Shown: piece after piece, positions 7,988 through 15,520 of the stretch | How positions within the stretch are numbered: position 1 is the first letter of the stretch | Layout: every line of letters starts with the position of its first letter | Assembly: GCF_000738675.1 (NCBI RefSeq) | Contig: NZ_JPUX01000001.1 | Span: 1,736,001-1,800,000 of the forward strand | DNA from: Serratia nematodiphila DZ0503SBS1 | Lineage (GTDB): Bacteria > Pseudomonadota > Gammaproteobacteria > Enterobacterales > Enterobacteriaceae | Length of the DNA: 64,000 bases | Direction of reading: 5' to 3' | Program-made: the position numbers and the translations under genes | The notes under the pieces: model-generated | Told to the model about the DNA's origin: nothing | Database searches by the model: none | What the model saw: the letters and a program-made list of their open reading frames with translations, nothing else

Positions 7988-9219
7988 AAAAACGTCTCGC
8001 AGTGTTGATTGTGCTGGTGGCGATCGTGGTGATTGCGCTGTTGTGGTGGCGGGAAAACCGCCGTTACGACGGCCCGGTGCAGCAGGTGACCGCCAGCGCC
8101 GAACAGATCGCCCGCGGCCGCTATCTGGCGCAGGCCGCCGACTGCGCCGCCTGCCATACCGCCAGCGGTGGGGCGCCGTTGGCCGGCGGCTATCCGCTGG
8201 ACACGCCGTTCGGCACGATTTACGGCAGCAACCTGACGCCGTCGGCCGACCACGGCATCGGGCGCTGGAGCAAGGACGACTTCTTCCTGGCGCTGACGCA
8301 GGGCGTGGCGCCGGGCGGGCGGCACCTGTACCCGGCGATGCCTTACACCTCGTACAAGGGCATTTCGCGCCAGGACGCCGACGACATCTACGCTTACCTG
8401 ATGACGCGCCCGGCGGTGGACGTGGCCATTCCGGCCAACGAGATGCCGTTCCCGTTCAACCAGCGCATGGCGCTGATCGGCTGGAATCTGCTGTTCCGCA
8501 GCCAGGATCCGCTGCCGGCCAGCTCGCAGGGCAGCTCGCCGCAATGGCAGCGCGGCCGCTATCTGGCCGATGTGCTGGGCCACTGTGGCGAATGCCACAC
8601 GCCGCGCGGCGCGCTGGGGCAGATGGATCTCGGCAAACCGATGCAGGGCGGCGATCTCGGCCGCTTCATGGCGCCGGACATTACGCCGCACGGTCTGGCG
8701 CAGCGCGGCTGGACGCCGCAGGACGTCAGCCGCTTCCTCAGCACCGGCCTTGCGCCGCAGGGTTCCGCCTTCAGCGAGATGCACATGGTGGTGGATCTCA
8801 GCACCCGTTATTTGACGCCGGAAGATCATCAGGCGCTGGCGCTGTATCTGATGGGCGAGCAGCCGCCGGCGGCGGTGCCGGTGAAAATGGGGCAGGGCAG
8901 CGATGCCGGGCGTATGGTCTATCTGGATCAGTGCGCCGGCTGCCATGCGCGTGAAGGCGAGGGCAAACCGCACGTCGCACCGGCGATGCGCGATAACGCC
9001 ACGCTGCGCCAGGCGGACGGCAAGAACCTGATCGTGTCGGTGCTGGACGGCCTGCCGGCCCAGCAGTTCCCGAACGGTGAAAGCATGCAGAGCATGCCGG
9101 GCTTCGGCGAGCGTCTGAGCGATGCCGACGTGGCGGAACTGGTAAACTACCTGCGGGTGACCTGGGGCGGTTTGCCGGCGAACGTCACCGCCGAGCAGGT
9201 GAAAGCGCTGCGCAAGTAA
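7984..9219 (+). CDS. Membrane-anchored triheme cytochrome c, electron acceptor of the Mo hydroxylase
   Basis: A 411-residue protein with one N-terminal hydrophobic helix (about residues 5-21, probably an uncleaved anchor) followed by three c-type heme motifs, CAACH, CGECH and CAGCH. This arrangement matches the cytochrome subunits of membrane-bound alcohol and aldehyde dehydrogenases and nicotinate dehydrogenases of other proteobacteria. Placed last in the operon, it would pass electrons from the 2Fe-2S subunit to ubiquinone or a terminal oxidase in the periplasm. A strong hairpin follows the stop. Confidence 0.9.
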   Translation: MKKRLAVLIVLVAIVVIALLWWRENRRYDGPVQQVTASAEQIARGRYLAQAADCAACHTASGGAPLAGGYPLDTPFGTIYGSNLTPSADHGIGRWSKDDFFLALTQGVAPGGRHLYPAMPYTSYKGISRQDADDIYAYLMTRPAVDVAIPANEMPFPFNQRMALIGWNLLFRSQDPLPASSQGSSPQWQRGRYLADVLGHCGECHTPRGALGQMDLGKPMQGGDLGRFMAPDITPHGLAQRGWTPQDVSRFLSTGLAPQGSAFSEMHMVVDLSTRYLTPEDHQALALYLMGEQPPAAVPVKMGQGSDAGRMVYLDQCAGCHAREGEGKPHVAPAMRDNATLRQADGKNLIVSVLDGLPAQQFPNGESMQSMPGFGERLSDADVAELVNYLRVTWGGLPANVTAEQVKALRK

Positions 9220-9232
9220 GCGGCGTTCAGGC

Positions 9233-9266
9233 GAAAAAAATGGCCCGCAGATGCGGGCCATTTTAT
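9233..9266. terminator. Bidirectional terminator between the cytochrome gene and aroP
   Basis: An 11-bp perfect stem (AATGGCCCGCA / TGCGGGCCATT, 9239-9262) has an A-run on its left and TTTT on its right, so it works as an intrinsic terminator for both strands. It probably served the convergent aroP gene before the insertion element landed between them. Confidence 0.8.
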
Positions 9267-9278
9267 TGTAAGCCTTAA

Positions 9279-9299
9279 ACCACCTCCTAAGGAGGTGGT
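9279..9299. repeat. IS left-end hairpin
   Basis: ACCACCTCCT, a single A, then AGGAGGTGGT. In IS200-type elements such hairpins are recognised by the transposase on single-stranded DNA. Confidence 0.8.
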
Positions 9300-9386
9300 G
9301 ATTGAACCTGTGAGGCTCTAGCCTGAAGGAAACCCATGCCGGAATATTCCAGCTTACTCACCACAAGTAAGAAGGAAATCACCAAC

Positions 9387-9824
9387 ATGGGTTTATACAG
9401 GAGTTCATCACATGTGTTCTGGCGTTGCAAATACCACCTGGTTTGGACGCCAAAGTATCGATTTAAAATCCTCCGCGACAAGGTGGGCAAAGAGCTCTAC
9501 CGAACAATTTATATCCTCTGCAACATGAAGGACTGTGAAGTTCTTGAGCTAAATATTCAGCCAGATCATGTGCATCTGGTCGTGATAGTCCCCCCGAAGC
9601 TATCGATTTCGACGTTGATGGGCGTCCTGAAAGGACGCAGTGCAATCCGGCTTTACAATCGTTTCCCACATATACGAAAGAAGTTGTGGGGCAATCATTT
9701 TTGGGCAAGGGGATACTTTGTCGATACGGTAGGGGTAAACGAAGAAATTATCAGGCGATACGTGAAGTATCAGGATAAGAAGGACCAAGAGATCGAACAG
9801 CAGATGGAGCTGTTGCAGGATTAA
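9387..9824 (+). CDS. tnpA: IS200/IS605-family transposase TnpA (Y1 HUH)
   Basis: Single-strand transposase of 145 residues, the usual length for IS200 TnpA. The HUH metal motif is in QPDHVHLVV, the family motif WTPKYRFKIL is near the N-terminus, and the candidate catalytic tyrosine is in RRYVKYQDKK near residue 130. The start MGLYRSSSH is chosen because AAGGAA lies at the right distance and family members begin there; the frame is open further upstream. It appears intact. A small palindrome (AGGCTCTAGCCT, 9313-9324) in the leader may restrain translation, as known for IS200. Confidence 0.92.
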   Translation: MGLYRSSSHVFWRCKYHLVWTPKYRFKILRDKVGKELYRTIYILCNMKDCEVLELNIQPDHVHLVVIVPPKLSISTLMGVLKGRSAIRLYNRFPHIRKKLWGNHFWARGYFVDTVGVNEEIIRRYVKYQDKKDQEIEQQMELLQD

Positions 9825-9834
9825 CTCGAAAATG

Positions 9835-9851
9835 GCCCCCTTTTAGGGGGC
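9835..9851 (+). terminator. Hairpin after tnpA
   Basis: GCCCCC and GGGGGC enclose a 5-base loop 10 bases after the transposase stop. No T-run follows. It may end the tnpA transcript or reduce read-through from aroP on the other strand. Confidence 0.4.
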
Positions 9852-9862
9852 GTCGTGTAAAG

Positions 9863-9881
9863 CCACCTCCTCAGGAGGTGG
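9863..9881. repeat. IS right-end hairpin
   Basis: CCACCTCCT, a single C, then AGGAGGTGG. The arms match the left-end hairpin, defining the second end of the element. Confidence 0.8.
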
Positions 9882-9905
9882 TCTTTTACTGCGCGGTCAC
9901 GGGAT

Positions 9906-11282
9906 TCAACGGCTGGTGACGCCGTCGACGCGTTGGCTGCGCTGTTTGATGGCGTAACCGACGGCCAGGATCGCCACCCATACCGGGATCAGCAGCACCG
10001 AGATTTGAATGCCCGGCGTCAGGTACATGATCACCAGGATGCCGGCCATGAACAACAGGCACAGGTAGTTGCTGAACGGGTACCAGAACGCTTTGAACTT
10101 CGGCACTACGCCTTCGCGGTTTTTGGCGGCGCGGAATTTCAGGTGCGCCAGGCTGATCATCGCCCAGTTGATCACCAGCGCCGACACCACCAGCGCCATC
10201 AGCAGTTCGAAGGCGCGGCCCGGGATCAGGTAGTTAATCAGCACGCACAGCGCGGTGGCAAGGGCGGAGATGCCGATGGCCACCACCGGCACGCCGCGGC
10301 CATCGACCTTCAGCAGGCTTTTCGGTCCGTTGCCCTGCTGCGCCAGGCCGTACAGCATGCGGCTGTTGCAGTAGACGCAGCTGTTGTAGACCGACAGCGC
10401 GGCGGTGAGCACCACGATGTTCAGCACGGTCGCTACCAGGTTGCTGTTCAGCGCGTGGAAGATCAGCACGAACGGGCTGCCGCCTTCGACCACTTTGCCC
10501 CACGGGTACAGCGACAGCAGAATGGCCAGTGAACCGATATAGAAGATCAGGATGCGGTAGATCACCTGATTGGTGGCTTTCGGAATGCTTTTTTGCGGGT
10601 TGTCGGCTTCGGCGGCGGTGATGCCGACCAGCTCGAGGCCGCCGAAGGAAAACATGATCACCGCCATCGCCATCACCAGGCCCATGACGCCGTTCGGGAA
10701 GAACCCGCCCTGCGCCCACAGGTTGGTGACGGTGGCTTCCGGGCCGCCCATGCCGCTGAACAGCAGGTAGGCGCCGAACACGATCATGCCGATAATCGCC
10801 ACCACTTTGATGATGGCGAACCAGAACTCCATCTCGCCGTAAACTTTGACGTTGGCCAGGTTGATGGCGTTGATCGCCAGGAAGAATACCGCGGCGGAAA
10901 CCCAGGTGGGGATCTCCGGCCACCAGTACTGCACGTAGATGCCGACCGCGGTCAGCTCCGCCATCGCCACCAGGACATACAGCACCCAGTAGTTCCAGCC
11001 GGAGGCGAAGCCGGCGAAGTTGCCCCAGTATTTGTAGGCGAAGTGGCTGAAGGAACCGGCGACCGGCTCTTCCACCACCATTTCTCCCAACTGGCGCATG
11101 ATCAGAAACGCGATGAAGCCGCCGATGGCGTAGCCGAGGAGCACTGACGGGCCGGCCATTTTTATTGTTTGAGCGATACCGAGAAATAACCCGGTGCCGA
11201 TTGCGCCACCTAAGGCGATGAGCTGAATATGGCGGTTTTTCAGGCCGCGCTTCAGCTGGTCACCATGCTGTTGACCATCCAT
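9906..11282 (-). CDS. aroP: Aromatic amino acid permease AroP
   Basis: Proton-coupled uptake of phenylalanine, tyrosine and tryptophan across the inner membrane. The 458-residue protein has about 12 hydrophobic segments and the amino acid-polyamine-organocation family opening GLKNRHIQLIALGGAIGTGLF, close to E. coli AroP throughout, and it sits next to pdhR as in E. coli. The ATG at 11282 fits the AGAGGG ribosome site; the preceding codon is an in-frame TTG. Two tandem TyrR boxes lie upstream, so tyrosine or phenylalanine repression is expected. The IS element lies just past its stop, separating the gene from its probable terminator. Confidence 0.93.
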   Translation of the reverse strand: MDGQQHGDQLKRGLKNRHIQLIALGGAIGTGLFLGIAQTIKMAGPSVLLGYAIGGFIAFLIMRQLGEMVVEEPVAGSFSHFAYKYWGNFAGFASGWNYWVLYVLVAMAELTAVGIYVQYWWPEIPTWVSAAVFFLAINAINLANVKVYGEMEFWFAIIKVVAIIGMIVFGAYLLFSGMGGPEATVTNLWAQGGFFPNGVMGLVMAMAVIMFSFGGLELVGITAAEADNPQKSIPKATNQVIYRILIFYIGSLAILLSLYPWGKVVEGGSPFVLIFHALNSNLVATVLNIVVLTAALSVYNSCVYCNSRMLYGLAQQGNGPKSLLKVDGRGVPVVAIGISALATALCVLINYLIPGRAFELLMALVVSALVINWAMISLAHLKFRAAKNREGVVPKFKAFWYPFSNYLCLLFMAGILVIMYLTPGIQISVLLIPVWVAILAVGYAIKQRSQRVDGVTSR

Positions 11283-11319
11283 CAATCTAACCCTCTGTCG
11301 TTGTGAATGCCCACCTGCC

Positions 11320-11360
11320 TGTAAAGCAGTGGTTACGATGTGTGTTTTGTTTTATTTACG
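11320..11360 (-). promoter_or_regulatory. Tandem TyrR boxes upstream of aroP
   Basis: TGTAAA-N6-GTTACG (11320-11337) and TGTTTT-N6-TTTACG (11343-11360) each match TGTAAA-N6-TTTACA partly. Their centres are 23 bp apart, the spacing known for paired TyrR boxes, and TyrR control of aroP is established in E. coli. Confidence 0.65.
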
Positions 11361-11796
11361 GCGTTATAGCTATTAATTCCACGGCGCCGCTACCGTTTGG
11401 CAGAGAATAATGTTATGCGCGTCGGTTTGCACCTGCTTTGTCGTGTGAGTGATTAAGATTGCAGCAGTTTAGGAAACAAAATGCGGGTTGTGTGACGGCA
11501 GGGGGGATTCAGTGCATGAAATAAGCAACAAATCACATAATGCGCAAAAATAACGTAGATCTGAACGGTGGGCTGCGTTCAAATAATGAACGAACCGCCG
11601 TTGCGCTGCTCGCCAAATAGCCATTCATTAAAGCGTAATAACCATGCAATAAAACTCGGGCAAAAAGTTTGCACTCTGCCTTGCGTAAGGTTTGGTTAAA
11701 GTTAAATCCCCAACCCGCCGCGTAAATGGTAATACCATCACGGCGTTACCGGTTTGCAGCGGGGTTTTCAGCGGGGTGTTAAAATGTGCGGGTAAC
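11361..11796. other. Gene-free part of the aroP-pdhR divergent region
   Basis: About 435 AT-richer bases with no supported gene. A short minus-strand frame (11628-11810) has no recognisable product. The aroP promoter probably lies at the left and the pdhR promoter at the right. Confidence 0.6.
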
Positions 11797-11810
11797 CTGA
11801 TTTCGATCAA
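11797..11810 (+). promoter_or_regulatory. FNR-like site upstream of pdhR
   Basis: CTGAT-TTCG-ATCAA matches the FNR consensus TTGAT-N4-ATCAA at 9 of 10 defined bases, about 105 bases before the pdhR start. Anaerobic repression of pdhR by FNR is reported in E. coli. Confidence 0.45.
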
Positions 11811-11863
11811 GGCCCGTATGGACAGGAGGTGAATACTTTGTTACTTTACCGTCACGTTTTTGA

Positions 11864-11880
11864 AATTGGTATTACCAATT
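11864..11880 (+). promoter_or_regulatory. PdhR operator
   Basis: AATTGGTATTACCAATT is a perfect 7-bp inverted repeat around 3 bases and fits the PdhR box ATTGGT-N3-ACCAAT. It lies 33 bases before the pdhR start, where autorepression relieved by pyruvate is known in E. coli. Confidence 0.9.
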
Positions 11881-11913
11881 GACTCCGCGCCATTCGCAGA
11901 GAAGAATTCACTC

Positions 11914-12678
11914 ATGGCCTACAGCAAAATCCGCCAACCCAAGTTGTCAGATGTTATCGAGCAACAGCTCGAATACCTGATCCTCGAGGGGACACTGCGC
12001 CCAGGCGAAAAACTGCCTCCGGAGCGCGAGCTGGCGAAACAATTTGATGTCTCCCGTCCTTCTCTGAGAGAGGCCATTCAGCGCCTTGAAGCGAAAGGGC
12101 TGCTCCTGCGCCGTCAGGGCGGCGGCACCTTCGTGCAAACTAATCTGTGGCAGAGCTTCAGCGATCCGCTGGCCGAGCTGCTGGCCGACCATCCCGAATC
12201 ACAGTTCGATCTGCTGGAAACCCGTCACGCGCTGGAAGGCATTGCCGCCTATTACGCGGCGCTGCGCGGCACCGATGAAGATCTGGCGCGCATCCGCGAC
12301 TGCCACATCGTGATTCAACAGGCTCAAGACAGCGGCGATCTCGACGCCGAAGCCGATGCGGTCATGCAGTATCAAATCGCCGTGACCGAAGCCGCTCACA
12401 ACGTTGTGTTACTTCACCTGCTACGCTGCATGGGGCCGATGCTGGAACAGAACGTGCGTCAGAACTTTGAATTGCTCTACTCGCGCCGTGAGATGTTGGC
12501 AAAAGTGAGCAGCCACCGCGCCGGAATTTTTGAGGCGATTGTGGCACGCGAGCCGGAAAAGGCCCGTGAAGCCTCGCATCGCCACTTGGCGTTTATCGAG
12601 GAAATCTTGCTGGATCTCAGCCGGGAGCATACTCGGCGCGAGAGATCGCTGCGGCGTCTCCAGCAACGCAAGGATTAA
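11914..12678 (+). CDS. pdhR: Pyruvate dehydrogenase complex repressor PdhR (GntR family)
   Basis: Pyruvate-responsive repressor of its own operon. The 254-residue protein starts [18 protein letters not shown]; a longer frame upstream is ignored because this start matches E. coli and the operator would otherwise lie inside the gene. Residues 10-75 form the GntR winged helix ([21 protein letters not shown]) and the rest is the FCD ligand domain. It is followed after 165 bases by aceE, giving the classical pdhR-aceEF-lpdA order. Confidence 0.96.
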   Translation: MAYSKIRQPKLSDVIEQQLEYLILEGTLRPGEKLPPERELAKQFDVSRPSLREAIQRLEAKGLLLRRQGGGTFVQTNLWQSFSDPLAELLADHPESQFDLLETRHALEGIAAYYAALRGTDEDLARIRDCHIVIQQAQDSGDLDAEADAVMQYQIAVTEAAHNVVLLHLLRCMGPMLEQNVRQNFELLYSRREMLAKVSSHRAGIFEAIVAREPEKAREASHRHLAFIEEILLDLSREHTRRERSLRRLQQRKD

Positions 12679-12725
12679 GAGCTGTCCTCTTCAGGGTACA
12701 CCAGCCTGCGGGGGTTAAGTTCGAG

Positions 12726-12741
12726 GTACTTAGTTAAGTAC
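12726..12741. promoter_or_regulatory. Palindrome in the pdhR-aceE gap
   Basis: GTACTTA-GT-TAAGTAC is a 7-bp inverted repeat 47 bases after the pdhR stop. It could be a protein site or the base of an RNA fold. No regulator is assigned. Confidence 0.35.
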
Positions 12742-12764
12742 TTAAGCGGCAACTAAACTGATGG

Positions 12765-12807
12765 GCCTGTCTTCGTGTGTTTTTTCACAGAGCACAGGAA
12801 GACAGGC
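12765..12807 (+). other. Stable hairpin in the aceE leader
   Basis: GCCTGTCTTC (12765-12774) pairs perfectly with GAAGACAGGC (12798-12807), with inner GTGTG / CACAG pairing around a T-run. It ends 36 bases before the aceE start. It may act as a processing or stability element between the regulator and enzyme parts of the mRNA, or as a partial attenuator. Confidence 0.5.
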
Positions 12808-12843
12808 TCCAAACAAACCATTAGACAGATAAGGAATACCACC

Positions 12844-15507
12844 ATGTCAGAACGTTTAAACAATGACGTGGATCCGATCGAAACCCGCGACTGGCTGCAG
12901 GCGATCGAATCGGTCATCCGTGAAGAGGGTGTTGAGCGAGCTCAGTTTCTGATTGATCAGGTATTGGGAGAAGCCCGCAAAGGCGGCGTTAACGTTGCGG
13001 CCGGTGCTGCAGCGCACAACTACGTCAACACCATCGCGGTAGAAGACGAACCGGCTTACCCAGGCAACCTGGATCTGGAACGCCGCATTCGCTCTGCGAT
13101 CCGTTGGAACGCGATCATGACCGTTCTGCGCGCATCCAAGAAAGACCTGGAGCTGGGCGGCCACATGGCTTCCTTCCAGTCTTCCGCGACCTTCTATGAA
13201 GTCTGCTTTAACCACTTCTTCCGCGCACGCAACGAGAAAGACGGCGGCGACCTGGTCTACTTCCAGGGCCACATCTCTCCGGGCGTTTACGCGCGCGCCT
13301 TCCTTGAAGGCCGCCTGACCGAAGAACAGATGAACAACTTCCGTCAGGAAGTGCACGGCAACGGCCTGTCCTCTTACCCGCATCCTAAGCTGATGCCGGA
13401 ATTCTGGCAGTTCCCGACCGTATCCATGGGCCTGGGCCCAATCAGCGCCATCTATCAGGCGAAGTTCCTGAAATACCTGGAACACCGCGGCCTGAAAGAC
13501 ACCTCTGAGCAGACCGTTTACGCCTTCCTGGGCGACGGCGAGATGGATGAGCCGGAATCCAAAGGCGCCATCACCATCGCCACCCGCGAGAAGCTGGACA
13601 ACCTGGTGTTCGTCATCAACTGCAACCTGCAGCGCCTGGACGGCCCGGTCACCGGTAACGGCAAGATCATCAACGAACTGGAAGGCATCTTCTCCGGCGC
13701 AGGCTGGCAGGTGCTGAAAGTGATCTGGGGCGGCCGTTGGGACGAGCTGCTGCGCAAAGACACCAGCGGTAAACTGGTTCAGCTGATGAACGAGACCCTG
13801 GACGGCGACTACCAGACCTTCAAATCCAAAGACGGCGCTTACGTGCGCGAGCACTTCTTCGGCCGTTACCCGGAAACCGCGGCGCTGGTCAAAGACATGA
13901 CCGACGACGAAATCTGGGCGCTGAACCGTGGTGGTCACGATCCGAAGAAAATCTTCGCTGCACTGAAAAAAGCGCAGGACACCAAAGGCAAACCGACCGT
14001 TATCCTGGCCCACACCATCAAAGGTTACGGCATGGGTGAAACCGCGGAAGGTAAAAACATCGCTCACCAGGTGAAGAAAATGAACATGGAAGGGGTTCAC
14101 CACTTCCGCGATCGTTTCAACGTGCCGGTTGCCGATGCTGACATCGAAAAACTGCCGTACATCACCTTCGAGAAAGATTCCGAAGAGTACAAATACCTGC
14201 ACGAACGTCGCCAGGCGCTGAAAGGCTACGTGCCTACCCGTCTGCCGGAGTTCACCCAGAAGCTGGAAATGCCGGCGCTGGAAGATTTCAGCTCGCTGCT
14301 GGAAGAGCAGAACAAAGAGATCTCCACCACTATCGCCTTCGTGCGTGCCCTGAACGTGATGCTGAAGAACAAGTCGATCAAAGATCGTCTGGTGCCAATC
14401 ATCGCCGACGAAGCGCGTACCTTCGGTATGGAAGGTCTGTTCCGTCAGATCGGTATCTACAGCCCGAACGGCCAGCAGTACACCCCGCAGGACCGTGAGC
14501 AGGTTGCTTACTACAAAGAAGACGAGAAAGGCCAAATCCTGCAGGAAGGCATCAACGAACTGGGCGCAGCCTCTTCCTGGCTGGCCGCAGCGACCTCCTA
14601 CAGCACCAACGATCTGCCGATGATTCCGTTCTACATCTACTACTCGATGTTCGGTTTCCAACGTATCGGCGACCTGTGCTGGGCAGCGGGCGACCAACAG
14701 GCGCGCGGCTTCCTGATCGGCGGGACCTCGGGCCGTACTACCCTGAACGGCGAAGGTCTGCAGCACGAAGATGGCCACAGCCACATTCAGTCTCTGACCA
14801 TCCCTAACTGCATCTCTTACGATCCGGCTTACGCGTACGAAGTGGCGGTGATCATGCACGACGGTCTGGTGCGCATGTATGGCGACAACCCGGAAAACGT
14901 GTACTACTACCTGACCACGCTGAACGAAAACTACCATATGCCTGCGATGCCGCAGGGTGCGGAAGAAGGTATCCGCAAGGGTATCTACAAGCTGGAAACG
15001 CTGGAAGGCAGCAAAGGCAAGGTACAGCTGCTGGGCTCCGGCGCCATCCTGCGCCACGTGCGCGAAGCTGCGCAGATCCTGGCGAAGGACTACGGCGTGG
15101 GTTCCGACACCTACAGCGTGACCTCGTTCACCGAACTGGCGCGCGACGGCCAGGATTGCGAGCGCTGGAACATGCTGCACCCAACCGAAGCGCCACGCGT
15201 GCCTTACATCGCTCAGGTGATGAACGACGCGCCGGCGGTAGCCTCTACCGACTACATGAAACTGTTCGCCGAACAGGTTCGTACTTATGTGCCGGCCAGC
15301 GATTATCGCGTACTGGGCACCGACGGCTTCGGTCGTTCGGACAGCCGCGAAAACCTGCGTCACCACTTCGAAGTCGATGCATCCTACGTGGTGGTTGCTG
15401 CTCTGGGTGAACTGGCTAAACGCGGTGAGATCGAAGCTTCTGTGGTTGCTGACGCAATCAAGAAATTCGACATCAACCCGGAAAAAGTTAACCCGCGTCT
15501 GGCCTAA
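12844..15507 (+). CDS. aceE: Pyruvate dehydrogenase E1 component AceE
   Basis: Thiamine-diphosphate-dependent decarboxylation of pyruvate and reductive acetylation of the lipoyl groups of E2. The 887-residue length equals E. coli AceE and similarity is very high throughout; the cofactor-binding region holds AFLGDGEMDEPES followed by an asparagine-rich strand. The ATG at 12844 follows AAGGAA; an open frame upstream is not family-conserved. aceF starts 13 bases after its stop, so the two are cotranscribed. Confidence 0.98.
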   Translation: MSERLNNDVDPIETRDWLQAIESVIREEGVERAQFLIDQVLGEARKGGVNVAAGAAAHNYVNTIAVEDEPAYPGNLDLERRIRSAIRWNAIMTVLRASKKDLELGGHMASFQSSATFYEVCFNHFFRARNEKDGGDLVYFQGHISPGVYARAFLEGRLTEEQMNNFRQEVHGNGLSSYPHPKLMPEFWQFPTVSMGLGPISAIYQAKFLKYLEHRGLKDTSEQTVYAFLGDGEMDEPESKGAITIATREKLDNLVFVINCNLQRLDGPVTGNGKIINELEGIFSGAGWQVLKVIWGGRWDELLRKDTSGKLVQLMNETLDGDYQTFKSKDGAYVREHFFGRYPETAALVKDMTDDEIWALNRGGHDPKKIFAALKKAQDTKGKPTVILAHTIKGYGMGETAEGKNIAHQVKKMNMEGVHHFRDRFNVPVADADIEKLPYITFEKDSEEYKYLHERRQALKGYVPTRLPEFTQKLEMPALEDFSSLLEEQNKEISTTIAFVRALNVMLKNKSIKDRLVPIIADEARTFGMEGLFRQIGIYSPNGQQYTPQDREQVAYYKEDEKGQILQEGINELGAASSWLAAATSYSTNDLPMIPFYIYYSMFGFQRIGDLCWAAGDQQARGFLIGGTSGRTTLNGEGLQHEDGHSHIQSLTIPNCISYDPAYAYEVAVIMHDGLVRMYGDNPENVYYYLTTLNENYHMPAMPQGAEEGIRKGIYKLETLEGSKGKVQLLGSGAILRHVREAAQILAKDYGVGSDTYSVTSFTELARDGQDCERWNMLHPTEAPRVPYIAQVMNDAPAVASTDYMKLFAEQVRTYVPASDYRVLGTDGFGRSDSRENLRHHFEVDASYVVVAALGELAKRGEIEASVVADAIKKFDINPEKVNPRLA

Positions 15508-15520
15508 GAGGTACTGAATA

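Larger units (their letters stand above)
9275..9890 (+). mobile_element. IS200/IS605-family insertion sequence (transposase gene only)
   Basis: A compact element of about 610 bases carrying a single Y1 transposase gene flanked by subterminal hairpins whose arms are the same 9-10 bases at both ends (ACCACCTCCT / AGGAGGTGGT). That is the hallmark of IS200-type elements, which lack terminal inverted repeats and make no target duplication, so exact ends cannot be fixed here. The coding part is visibly more AT-rich than the neighbouring genes. It lies between the aroP stop and the terminator. Confidence 0.85.
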
